From contig UESW01004568.1 of the NCBI GenBank assembly GCA_900491605.1, forward strand, positions 1 through 64,000: a stretch of 64,000 nt of DNA, written 5' to 3'. The translations under genes were made by a program, and so were the position numbers. The notes beneath the pieces were generated by a model that saw only the letters and a list, made by a program, of their open reading frames with translations, made no database searches and was not told the origin of the DNA. Shown one piece after another: positions 48,201 to 59,688 of the stretch. The stretch's first letter is position 1. Each line of letters opens with the position of its first letter. This stretch comes from Calamus simplicifolius. Lineage: Eukaryota; Streptophyta; Magnoliopsida; Arecales; Arecaceae.

Positions 48201-50830
48201 TGGCATTCACTTGTTTGGTTGCTTTACCACCAGCAATAACAATGTCCTTAGCCATATTTCTTGTTGGGGCATGAGGCAGCCCTGATGCGCTGCACTTTGC
48301 ATCCTACATGCAATAGCATTTTGCTTGTGTTCTTTGCGGCTATCAACTAAATTATTTTCAGCTGATACATCTGCTGCAGCATCAATATGCTTGGCTTCTG
48401 TATATATCTTGTTTGTCTTAGCTTCCTTGCGTGCTTTCTTTATCCAGTATATTAGAGCAGATTGATCTTCTAAATTTTCAAAGTCTACATATTTCCTCTT
48501 ACCCCTGAAAGACTTAACTTTGGTTTTATCTGGGGAAGTATGAAATTTCAAGACCAAAATATCGATCTTTCTTTCTTGATGCAGGTAGCCTTCTGTCGAT
48601 TTTGTCCTCGATTTGATTGGCCTCTTCATTGCCATCAGAATTATGAATCTTATCAAATAAGTGCAACCTTTCTTTTCTCATGATGTCATCTAACCGGCGC
48701 ACCTTCCTAGTCCTTTTATATTGCAGGGTTCCATCAGAAATGACCAATTGCTTGGCAGCATTTCGACCTCTGACAGTATCTTCTTGAGGCAAAGTTATGT
48801 TATTGTCAGATGTTTCATCTTCACTTTCATCTGACTCCTTGGAGTCCAATTCAGAGAAATGGGTTGTGACAGCAGTTTGAGAATCGACTTGTGGAATACC
48901 AATATTGTTTCCCAGTGGCACTTCAGTTTCTCTGGCTGCTTTATTACATTGCTCTTTCGTCTTGCCCATTTCCCCAACCGATTGTTCATCTTTCTCCCCA
49001 CACACCCCACTATTAATAAAAGCAAGACCAGCAACTGTCCTGAACTCGGCACGTTTATTGGCTGCTTCAGTTTCCTTTGACTTAGCATTTACCATGCCCT
49101 CACAACATACAGCTTCCAAAATGTTTGCTGTTGATAGAGCATTTCTGTCTCCTCCCATATGGCATGCTTCTCCTGTTGTCACAACATTAGCAGGTTTGTC
49201 ATTCAATGGATTCTGAATCCCTTCATAGCTACATTGGCTAGCTTTGGCTACCTGCAAACCTGTGAAATGCAACTGGCAAGTCAATTTCAAGACAATGAAA
49301 TTGTTAAGTTAATTGGGAGAATGTAAATTCAAGTGGCTCATGAACAACCTTCTGTGGCTGCATCTGTAATTAGATAATTGTTCGTATCCTTGCCACAATC
49401 TGCTATGGGCAACCTTCACCATTTGTCATATTAACAGAACTAACGGCTTGAATCAGTCCTTTATCTTCAACTTCCCCTTCAGATAGTTGATGAAAACCAG
49501 GAAGTAACTCTTTATCACTGGCACGAAATGACTTGAAGATGTTTCTGAGAGAAACGGTGCTTTTTTTCACTTCAGCATTCCGAATATTAGACGGAGCTTC
49601 ATTTGCTGTTGTTGTGGCACAATTAATAGCTTTGTCAAGACAGTTTTGGCAATCCCACCGTCTAAATTTAGTCACGGTTAGAGGCTTGAAGCCAGTAGGT
49701 TCATCTGATGTTTGGTCAGAAAACAAAGAGTATGGCCAACCTATCTTTGGGTCTTTCTTACGAATCTCAGCAGCAAATCCTCTGGGATCAAGACAGAGAA
49801 TATTAGAAAAATCAGGAAGTATAATTTGACTTGTAAAGCTATGAAAGGTTGTGTAAGCAATCAACAGATCCTCCCATGTGACACATGAGGTCAACGATTC
49901 AAGAGAAACAAGGGTATCGAATGCTGAATAATGACTAGCGAGCCACAAACCCATGCACACAAACCAAAAAATGCATGTTTGTAAATCTAAAGCAATTTAC
50001 AACAAAGTACCCTCATCTCTGTGAAGTGCATGGGAGTAAAAGGAAGGGCATTTACGTAAATCATGTAGTTTACAAAGATCTTTTTCATCTGCGTCATATG
50101 AAATTTAACCAAAGTCCTATGTTCAGATGTACATGTGTAACTAAATGCACCCCAATATTAGTTCATATCTACAAATTTTTAAAATATGGCTGATTGGTCC
50201 GCTTCTACATGACGCATCCATCCATCAATACCAGTGCCCCCACCCCACACCCAAAGAAAAAACAGAAAAATAGAAAAAAAGAGAGCATATATATTTAAAT
50301 AAGCACATAGATATGTGCATACACACACACAACTCAACTCAACTCAACTCATCTAAGCCTTTTCCCAACTACATGGAGTGGGCTACATGAATCTGCTTCC
50401 TCCACTATACTTTATTCAGGACTAAGTCGACATTCAAATTACAAATAGTTATATCTATCTATATATATGTATATATGTATTTATGTATGAATGAATGAAT
50501 GAATGAGTCCACATGCTATAAGTGTGTTATATGTATATATGTATAGAATATAAATTTTTAAAATATAGCTGATTGGTCCACTTCTACATGACACATCCAT
50601 CCACCGATACCAGTGCCCCCACCCCACACCCAAAGAAAAAACAGAAAAATAAAAAAAGAGCATACATATATTAAATAAGCACATAGATATGCATGCATGT
50701 GCACGCACCCTACACCCAAAGAAAAAATTGAAAAATAAAAAAAGTGCATACATATATTTAAATAAGAACATAGATATGCATGCGGGATATGCGTGCGTGC
50801 ACACGCGCGCGCGCGCGTGCGCCCACACAC

Positions 50831-50862
<32 letters not shown>

Positions 50863-51010
50863 CTATATACATACATACATACATATACATACACATACAT
50901 ATATATATGTGTGTGTATGTATATATATGTATATATACATATGTATATATACATACGTATATATATATGTGTGTGTATGTATATATATATATATATATAC
51001 ATATGTATAC

Positions 51011-51066
<56 letters not shown>

Positions 51067-51072
51067 CTATAC

Positions 51073-51122
<50 letters not shown>

Positions 51123-51170
51123 ACACACACACACATATATATATATGTATATACATATATATATACGTAT

Positions 51171-51208
<38 letters not shown>

Positions 51209-51754
51209 ATATATATGTATATATATGCACGTATGAATGCATCTGCGTGTTATATGTGTAATATGGCTTAACACCACTCAAGCACACGGACACACGGACA
51301 CCGACAAGACCACATACAGGTAGACACGAACATCACCCACAAGACCACATACAACGTGCATGGCACAGGAGTGCATAAAGGCATATATTTGTACAGATAA
51401 AGATGGGATAAACATGCATAGAGAGAGATGTAATGTGTATAGAAAAAGATAGGAATAGATAATGTAGAGATAAAGATACATAATATGCAAAGATAAATAT
51501 ATGCACATTGTGCGTACGTAGATAAAGATACATAATTTGGCACACGGCTGCATGCGAGCACACCCGCACAGATAAGCATAGATAAATCGAATCGTATCTG
51601 TGAAACAGTACTTTGTAACCAAGCTAGATTCATTGAACCCTATTGATGCTTAATTAAAGCCAAGACAGGATATTACCGAATGGAAAAATGTTCACAAGTT
51701 CCTGTTCCTCCAACGCCGTCAACTTCAGTTTGCTCGATGCGTATCGGTTCCATT
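45224..51754 (-). CDS. EMF1: EMBRYONIC FLOWER 1-like Polycomb-associated protein
   Basis: EMF1 binds chromatin and helps Polycomb complexes silence floral genes during vegetative growth. Coding exons on the minus strand: 51754-51678 (MEPIRIEQ...TCEHFSI), 49781 to about 49420/49414 (RGFAAEIRKKDPKIGWPYSL, KFRRWDCQNCLDK), about 49247-48040 (RTRKVRRLDDI, basic runs such as RKKKKVHL) and 46893-45224 (DDIPMDIVELLAKNQHERQL, IPAMHLLRLMDSS, CVVNRNP). Exon phases agree across all introns. The sum is near 1,105 residues, close to Arabidopsis EMF1 (about 1,100). As given it is broken: the frame changes near 48535 and back near 48255, and one base is missing near 45397 before ADFTIVDENNEYM. It may be a recent pseudogene or reflect base-calling gaps. 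Confidence 0.9.
47350..47650 (-). pseudogene. Unrecognised protein-like fragment inside EMF1 intron 3
   Basis: The minus strand reads QINVSSQLLREIDWLVEYRA then KGSHSCTFQVDL. After a frame change near 47432 it reads KGKDLYDEPSDEGSENAG and a stop near 47370. It resembles coding sequence, but I do not recognise it and it does not fit the phase of the flanking EMF1 exons. It could be a captured gene fragment or an alternative exon. Confidence 0.3.
50160..50785. repeat. Segmental duplication in EMF1 intron 1 flanking an RTE tail
   Basis: About 150 bases at 50170-50322 (CTGATTGGTCC...CCCCCACCCCACACCCAAAG...) recur at 50560-50697, and a shorter third copy lies at 50705-50785. A minus-strand RTE tail sits between the first two, at 50335-50450, starting AACTCAACTCAACTCATCT. 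Confidence 0.8.
50335..50450 (-). mobile_element. RTE-type LINE 3' tail fragment
   Basis: It is the reverse complement of the 43120-43235 tail: CTCATCTAAGCC, CCAACTACATGGAGTGGGC and TCAGGACTAAGTCGAC all match. It lies in EMF1 intron 1. Confidence 0.65.
50810..51235. repeat. Compound (TA/CA/GT/GC)n microsatellite in EMF1 intron 1
   Basis: About 400 bases of alternating purine-pyrimidine runs: (CG)n, (ACAT)n, (TA)n, (GT)n and (AC)n. The long Tyr/Ile/His frames on both strands are artefacts of the repeat. Confidence 0.97.
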
Positions 51755-52008
51755 AAAGAAAGCCTCGAGTGGGGAATGAGAATATTTTCCCCACTATAAC
51801 TGCTCCCCTTCACAGACTTACCTCCTTCCTGCAACAGAAGCGTAATACTAACAACTATTAAGCATGCCCTCTGTACGTGGAAAAGAAAAGGTTATCATCA
51901 GTAAATGGTAATCTTCGTAAAAAAATATATATATAACAAGCGAGACATCGAGTCGCGCGCGTTATCATACTCCCACGATAATAATTTAAAAAAAAACAGC
52001 AGATATGG

Positions 52009-52195
52009 TTGATCTAATGATGATTCGTGATGCAACCAAACTAAGACAATGCTTGTTAAACTTCTAATCACACGCATACAAAACAAATTCCGTGCTTGAT
52101 CTAATGATGATTCGCGATGCAACCAAACTGAGACAGCGCTTGTTAAAATTCTAAACAAACGCATCAAAATCAAAAACAAAACAAATTCCGTGCTT
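52009..52195. repeat. 87-bp tandem duplication 5' of the EMF1 start codon
   Basis: GATCTAATGATGATTCG...CAACCAAACT starts at 52011 and again at 52098. It lies in the transcribed leader or its intron. Confidence 0.85.
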
Positions 52196-52328
52196 GCTCA
52201 CGGAAGATCGAAGGTCTAGCGAAACATCAGGAGGCATTAAATTCACTCTTTTTTTCTTTTTCTTTTTCTTTTTCTTTTTTTTTTTTTTAAGCTAGCTACT
52301 TACAACTCTTTAGATATAAAAAAAGAAC

Positions 52329-52515
52329 GACAAGTCCACAGATCAAGGTAAGATAATAGATCGATACAATTTTGAGATGTAGAAAATAAGACAAGTCCAC
52401 ATATAATGGTGAAATAATAGATCGATACAACCTTTTAGATGTAGAAAACAAGACAAGTCCATAGATCATGATGAAATAATAGATCGATACAAAAACAAAA
52501 ACAAAAAAATTAGAA
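52329..52515. repeat. Three-copy ~62-bp tandem repeat 5' of EMF1
   Basis: GACAAGTCCA starts at 52329, 52390 and 52452, and each copy includes ATAATAGATCGATACAA. Confidence 0.85.
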
Positions 52516-53269
52516 GAACTTTCAGCCTGCAACTTGAAGCAAAGCCATGAATGTACACACAAACAAGAAACAAATAAAGAAAGGAATAATAGAAGATTTT
52601 GCTAGAAAAATGGCATGAAATATAAGGAAGTACGATTCATTTAATAACTGTGTTCTAAACAAAGCTATTTCTGTTCAAACTGAAGCATAAAATCACGTCA
52701 ATCTAGCGTGTAAGAATAAGACTACGATGACTGCACTCCGCGACATCGTGTAAGAATAAGACTACGATCAAAGATCCGGATGGAGTAAACTGAATCCACC
52801 GCTCAAAACTCGATGATTCATGAGATCAAGCACGCGAGGTGCCGAAGCCAAAACCCTAGAATCGGTATCAAGTATTCTTATCAACCTTCTTCCTTTACGA
52901 AATCCAGAAAACGAGAGAGAAGATGGATCGTTCCCCCACTAGAATCGATCGAAACCAACTTCTCTGAAAACCTCGATGTTAAAAGTAAAGTTTCATCCCA
53001 TAAAATCACGCATTCGATATCCCTAAACAAACAAATAGAGATTCGCCCAGAAAAAAAAAAAAATCCATTGTTTCAAGCATCCAACTCTCCGATTCTCAAA
53101 CCGGACCAAAAAAAAACGATCAAGAGCAACCGCAAAAGCCGAGTCCAGAGAGAACTCGATGAGAAAACTGATGGAAAAATGGGGCAACCACATCAAAACT
53201 CAAACTTGACAAGAAAAAAAGGCAGAAAAAAATACCAATAAAATCAAACAGTACCAAACCAGCGCTGAA

Positions 53270-53545
53270 GAAAGATTATCGAGTAAGCCAAGAACGAATA
53301 CCCCCAATCGAACGAGTTGTAGGATGAAAAGGAGTCACTCTCTCTCTCTCGGACAGCTTATCACCATCGAAGCCACGGCCGAACGAGATGAGACCGCGGA
53401 GCTAGAGATTTCTCCCCGGTGGAGCCGGCCAGACTCGCTCCCCAAGGAATCCAGCGGCGGATCAGAGAGAATTGTAGCTTTATATGGGAGAGACCACAGG
53501 TTTCAATCTAGGGTTTAGGTGGAAGGAAAGAAAGAGAGAGAAGGG
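53270..53545 (-). promoter_or_regulatory. Probable EMF1 promoter and first leader exon
   Basis: Seen on the minus strand: a TATA-like TATAAAG (53484-53478), a telobox-like AAACCCTA (about 53516-53509), a GA run (53520-53545) and a GA tract given by plus-strand (CT)n at 53335-53350. A second telobox-like AAACCCTAG is at 52851-52859. The coding start is 1.7 kb further on, so an intron in the 5' leader is implied. The transcription start is inferred only. Confidence 0.45.
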
Positions 53546-53849
53546 GGAATGAATGGCAGTGAGATTTATGGTATAAATATATATATATATATTATATTAT
53601 TATATATATATGGACACGGACATGGATGTATGGCTTTGGAAAGGCCTGCCCTGGTGACATGTCATCCCGCACGGCCACACTGTAACAAAACCGATAAAAA
53701 AAAAAATAAAACAATTATTATTCATTAAAAGAAAGGAGTGTTGGCCGAATCGGATGCCTCCACCCACCAATATCCCAAGTTTCGCTCGCTCCGCTCCCCC
53801 GCCCCACGAATTCTCGCTTGACACCTCACCTCACCCACTTCCCATTTAA

Positions 53850-54790
53850 AAGAGCCCTAACCCTAACCCTAGCCCTAACCCTACCCCTAACCCTAAGGTT
53901 CCATTTACATACCCCTGCTTATTTATTTGGGTTGGTCAACACTAGCAAATTAAACCATGCTATTAATAGTATTTTATTTTATGCTATTACTCATATTATT
54001 CATCAACTTATATGCCAACAAAATTTTATATGCATATAAGCATTATACTTGTGAAACTGTCACATCTTGCATTCTCTTAATGCAACATAAGGGTGATCTA
54101 TATTACAAATAGGTGAGATAAGTTTAGAAGATAAATTTAATAAAAAAACAAAGGCCAAGATAAAATTCACTATTAAAATAGCCTTAACCCTAATAATAAG
54201 GTTCACATTTACATAAGCATACTTGTTTGTTTGAATGTATTTATGCTAGCAAGTGACATCATATTATTCACTAAGCTACATGCCAACAAAATTTCATATG
54301 TATATAAATTTATTTACTAGCCATGTCGAATACCCTGTATGATAGTAATGTATGCTTATATTTTAGGAAGAAAATTTAAGAAAACTTGAAGGTCAATATA
54401 GAAATTGAATATTAAAAAAGCCCTAATCCTAATCTTAGTATTCATATTTACAAACATACACTTGGTTGTTTGGATGCGTCTATGCTAGCGAGTGACATCA
54501 TGGTGTTGGTAATATTTTATTAGTGCTTCAATCCACATTATTTGCCAACAAAATTTTATGTATATATAAGTTTATTTACTAACGTGTTGAATACTTTGTA
54601 TAGTGGTACTGTATGCTTCTAAGTTAAACCATTGCATCCTGCATTCTCTTAGTACAATAAAAAAGCGATCTATATTACAAGTGAGTTAAATTTAGATGAA
54701 AAATTTAATAAAAGTTGAAGGCTGAGTAGCATTTCAATGCAGATGATTTGGACATGAAAAAAAATTGAGATGAGTTTAGAAGATAAATTT
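53850..54790. repeat. Three degenerate tandem units, each headed by a CCCTAA-like motif
   Basis: Units begin near 53850, 54179 and 54415 with GCC(C/T)TAA(C/T)CCTAA. They share TTTACATA, a GCTAGCAAGTGACATCAT-like block, ATGCCAACAAAATTT and GATCTATATTACAA(A/G)T(A/G)(A/G)GT. Lengths vary (about 330, 240 and 370 bases) through indels. Confidence 0.65.
53855..53895. repeat. Interstitial (CCCTAA)n telomere-like run
   Basis: Seven near-perfect units read CCCTAA, with CCCTAG and CCCCTAA variants. The register is six bases (TTAGGG) rather than the usual plant seven (TTTAGGG). Confidence 0.85.
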
Positions 54791-55054
54791 CATAAAGATC
54801 AAGGACTAAGACAGAACTTCAGTAATTTATTCCAAGAGAAAGGAAAAAGATGGCGATTGTAGTGCATGATTATGCATCTCAAAGCGGATGAAAACAATGT
54901 TTTCAAATGTAATACATGTGAGACCATTAATATTTATGCAGTAGCTAGTAAATTTTCTTGTGGTATCATTAGCGTTTTATCATGCATGTAACGTGAACTA
55001 TGTTATCAATTCAATATATAGTGATAAATTAATTAAACTCTAACTAGAACCTAC

Positions 55055-55095
<41 letters not shown>

Positions 55096-56577
55096 AAAAC
55101 CACGAATAGAAAAGAAAAGGTTCGACAGAGTCACTAATTCAACATCTCCGAGTTATCACCTTTTTGGATTAGAGCGTCCGGCCTCCATGCATGCAATCAA
55201 AGGTTTACGACACTCTTATCAGCTTACGAGTTTGTACAAATGGCGCGTTCTGAGAAGAGCTGGTAAATTTAAAAGACGTTTCAGTGAAGTTTTTTTCTTT
55301 TTTTTTTTTTTGGTAAATTTAACGTAGTCCTCCTATGGACTACGTTAGAAGTTTACGAATCACGTCATGTTGACCAACTTCTGCATCGATCTCAACTAAA
55401 CTATTCTCATTCTGTGGGGTGAGTCCACACTATCAGACTCGAAAAAGAACTTGTGGAAACGTAAGCTAGCAACACTTGGCTTTGCCTTTTTTTTGTTCCC
55501 AAAAAAAAAAAAAAAAAAATAAAATCGTGTGCACGTATAGCCATTGACGAAATGAAGTATAAAATTTTGAGCCTAATATATATTTAATGTAATATAATTC
55601 TATCTATGATAGTAGATATGGATAAGTTGAAATAAGTTATATTTTAGCTGCTGGTTTCTGTTCATGATATATGCAAGATAATTTACAGTAAAAAACAAAA
55701 AGAGAAATATATACAAGATAAATAATTAGCTGTGAACGTATAGGATATATGGCTTTTAAATTTGGCTTTAGATCAATGAATATCTGCAACCAATGTACAG
55801 TTAATAATCTGCAGGCCTCTAAATTTGCAAAGATATCCTAAAACAAATAGATCCAATGGAGGAGGACAGGCACGTAGTATATTAGAAAATAAAGAAAGAA
55901 AAACAAGACGATTTCATATTAAAGTGAGTTTAATTTCTCACGTAGAATATTTAAGGTTACACAGAAGATGGAGGTCTCCAGCTATGTATTGGTGGTATAA
56001 CTAGCATCAGGCACGTGCATTTTATATATCCTCTAATTACGTTGGACAGTTGAAATCCAGCAAAGGGTGAGAAGTGTCTGAATAATTTGAACAGACAGCA
56101 CAAAAGAAGGTATTTTATATTACAAATACAAATTATGAGAAGGAAATGCGAGATGCTTGAGCTTTATTATTCAAAATAGAGTAGAGAAGGAGGGGTTCAA
56201 TTAGAATTTCGAGAAGTGTAACAAGGTAGCCCAACTGATCACCCAAGGCGAAGGCATTGCGAATACTATACGTTAAGCTTTTAGAAATCAAATGGATGGA
56301 TAATTGATGAAATTAAAGAGCACTTGGAATGCATGTATTCCAGGCCACATGGCACAACAGGACCCAGGTTCGCTGTTTAATTAGGCTGGTGCAACGCCAA
56401 AAGGTCATAAGAATAAGTCTTTTTCTATTTTCTAGTCAATGCGTCATCATTGGCTTTGTCTTGAATAAGAATTATTGGCTAATTAATGGCATACGTCCCT
56501 TGTAGGTCCAACAGCATTGCTTCCTTTATCCAAAGGTAGCTTAATTAATTGGGTGACGTTGGCATTCTTAGGGGATT
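54791..56577. other. Intergenic DNA without a supported gene
   Basis: AT-rich with a (CT)n microsatellite at 55056-55089 and poly-A/T runs near 55300 and 55500. No reading frame of note. Confidence 0.6.
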
Positions 56578-56582
56578 GATAT

Positions 56583-57528
56583 TGTTGGTGGGTGTATATT
56601 AGCAGATGGTGGCTACCTAATAAATCAGACTGAGGCTAGAGTTTCACTCTATATTCTTAAGACAATTTCATTCCGCAATGGTGCTTACGGTCAGTATGAC
56701 GATTGTCTTCCAGGATACAACAGTCTTCTTTTGATGAAAGTAGCACTACAATTCACCAAAAATATCAAACCAAGAATGCTACTCTCTTTTCAATGCACTA
56801 TTGCTATACTACCCTTAGGAAAGTATGCAAATGCCTAAGAGAGGAGAAGACTAGAATTGATTCAGATTGAACTCAATTCGGAATGGCTTGGGATGAATGA
56901 AATGCTTAGGTCTATGGTCCTATTTATAGGTTTTAGGTACCCTTTGGAAGCAACCCTACGAATTTAATTTAATTTAAATTTTAAATCAAAGGATATGAGG
57001 TTTAAGGGCTTATCACCCTTGATATGCCCTTTAGACATTGTGATCTTCAGATCAGGCGATCAGATAAGCCTTTTCATGACTGTGATCTGAAGATCAGCCG
57101 ATCAGATAAGCCTATCATTGTCCTGATAAGTCTTTTCATCATCGTGATCTGATGATCACGTTATCAGATAGGCGGTTGCATGTCTTTGATATGCCTTTTC
57201 ATGATCGGACCATTGACTTATCTCTAACCGACGATCGAACGGATGCCTTATCACCAACCATCATGTTGACTGGTCAACCGGTGCAAAGTGCGCCTACAAA
57301 GCGCCCTTCGCACACGCGCGCGCTTTACTCTTAAGCTCTCTACTTATGGTGAGCCTAAGGAACTTAAGCTTTAAGGAAGTGATTTTCATATAAGTGAACA
57401 TTCCTTTCTTGTTCTTTTCGATATGGGACTAAATGTCTCCGTAATTTTTCATTCACACACTAAAGGGCGATGATGAACTTTCAATGCCCATTAGGATATT
57501 TAGGTTTATTTTGACCCATTACCTAACA
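56583..57528 (+). mobile_element. Solo LTR (946 bp)
   Basis: It begins TGTTGGTGGGTG and ends CATTACCTAACA, flanked by a perfect 5-bp duplication GATAT at 56578-56582 and 57529-57533. There is a TATA-like CCTATTTATAGG at about 56928. Inside, at about 57040-57175, three related units each carry a short palindrome (GATCTTCAGATC, GATCTGAAGATC, GATCTGATGATC) followed by ATCAGATA(A/G)GC. No internal region remains, as expected after recombination between two LTRs. Confidence 0.8.
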
Positions 57529-57533
57529 GATAT

Positions 57534-59688
57534 ATATGCCAGAAACTGATCAGAAAAAATTCCACTCGATCTATCTTTAGTTGCTTTAACTTAACCAACT
57601 CTAGTTTCAAAGAGAAACTGCTTGTAAGATGATGCTGGTCACTCATAAACTTCTACGCATTGCGGTAATAGCAGTTATAATTTTTCATGGAAGTGAATCG
57701 AAATTCCCACGTAACACCAACTGAAACTCTATCAACGTGAATTAGTAATTAGTAGTTGGTTTTTGAAAACTTTGATGAAGAACACCCATCAAATGATGCT
57801 AGTTTTGACTGAAGTCCAAACCGAAAAGGTGCTGTACTTGCCCACGTAATTAATAGTTTCTGGAAGGAAAGAATTAAGAAAACGGAACAAGCTGTGAATT
57901 TACCAATGGAGCCCGAGTCTTTGAAAGAACTTGAGATGAATATTTTTCCAGCTAAAACTTTAGAATCCTTAAATTTTATAAGGACTCCATTCGAAAGAGA
58001 CTAAAGTCAATTAGAACTGCGGACGGTCGCCATTTGAATCCAGGGCACAGTTCTTTGCTCTCGTCAGTCGTCATGCAATCACCCACCCATGATCATCCTT
58101 TGACCACACTCCCGTGGTGACCTCAAGTTGAGTTCAGTTGCCAAGTATCCGACCAGCCTGCCGGGTGTTTTTCAGCGACCATGACGTGATTTGGATAACG
58201 CATTATATGTATCATGAGGTAGATTAAAAGATATTCGAGTTTTCCGTTGTCACTGTACGTTATATTGCAGGCAATGGGCCACATGGATGCCCTAGCTAGT
58301 AAATCCTCTGTCAAGGTTTCAAACGCCGAGACGAGCCATTGTGTCAAATATCGGAGTAGAATCATCCCATTGTCATAACATCTCATTTAAAAAAGAAATG
58401 AACCGTACCAAAAGGATTTAAAGCCTTGCCTCTCAATCTATAATTGGACCCTACCAAATATTTTATCAGCTTGATAACCTGGCATTTTTTAAAGGGCCTT
58501 GACCTCTCAATATAAAGATCATTGTTAAATAGCTCGAAGCATTATTGAACCGGTTCGCAAACTGGAGCTTGGCATCTCACTGATGTCCCAGATACCACAA
58601 GCCTCACCTTACTTTCGTGCACCGCACCAGTTTCTTCCGACATGCCAACCTGGCAAGCAGTGACCTTTGGGCACGGCTCATGTAGATAGATATGCTTTAC
58701 GGTCGGTCAAAGTCTAAGGCTTCACCCAAACAAGAGGAAAGTAGAACAGTAAGTAAAGGAACGCAGTGTCACCCGGGACAACGCGATATCTAGTATATAT
58801 TATTCGAGGATAGTTGATTTTTAAAATCTTTCTAAAAGTTGCTAAAAATTTTTAATTTAAAAATTTAAATATATAAAATTTATAATTAAAAAACATAAGA
58901 ATCTTATTTGGACTTAGATATATTAGACACCATTAATTTTTGCTCTTTCGTGCATGTTATAAGCGTTATGTTCCTAGAATACAGCGATTCGACTCGATTC
59001 AAACCTTATAACATAAGCATAATCGTGTGGAGATGCAATCCAATGACTTCTTTAGATACCTAAAATAAAATTAATAATTATAAAATAATAAAAAATAATT
59101 TTAAAAGAAAGAGATAAGAAACCTCTTTTCTCCGTAGGGCTTTTGAAACTAGGGCACTACTTTCTTCTTACAACAGAATCTTAGAATGACGCCAACGAAT
59201 TTTTTTGGATTGGGATCCTCATAACCCTCGATCCTTGAGCCTACCTATTTATAGATTCAGTCCAAATAACCCCTAATGGCTTAGCCAATGATGCCCTTAA
59301 GTACGTGATAGCTGTTACCGCAAATCACGTCAAACGAACTAAAAATAAAATTTTATGGGCTGTTTCTGGGCGTTCACAAACATTGGCAAGCGGATGTTCC
59401 TCCAATGTTTGCGAACTCGCAAACACCACGAGCATTCGCAACTCGCAAGGAACACGCTCGCGAACGCTTGCAAGTGTTTTCTTTCCCTTTTTTATTTAAA
59501 ACTTCTTTTTTTTTTAAATCGTTAAAAAGTTAATAATTCCTCACAAAATTTTAAATTAAAAAAAATAGTAAAATCAATATAACATAACTTTTAGGATATC
59601 TTATACTGCGCAATAGATGAGGTATCCTGTGGACTTATCCAACCTAGTATTGATTGTATATATCTGAAGAAATTAACCATAGTGGATG
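57534..59688. other. Intergenic DNA without a supported gene
   Basis: The minus-strand frame at 58386-58123 has no recognisable domain. A CTATTTATAG at about 59247 resembles an LTR TATA box, and a GC-rich stretch with repeated GCGAAC/GTTCGC words lies at 59370-59470, so remnants of an LTR element are possible but unproven. Confidence 0.5.

Noticed and set aside
50481..51293. Very long Tyr/Ile/His/Thr-rich open frames on both strands
   Set aside because: They are translations of (TA)n, (CA)n and (GT)n microsatellite sequence within an EMF1 intron. All frames look alike and no domain is present.
53855..53895. True chromosome end
   Set aside because: The run is only 41 bases, in a six-base register unlike plant telomeres, and is flanked on both sides by ordinary sequence.
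58123..58386. Minus-strand 87-residue frame
   Set aside because: There are no motifs, no homologue that I can recall and no gene context.
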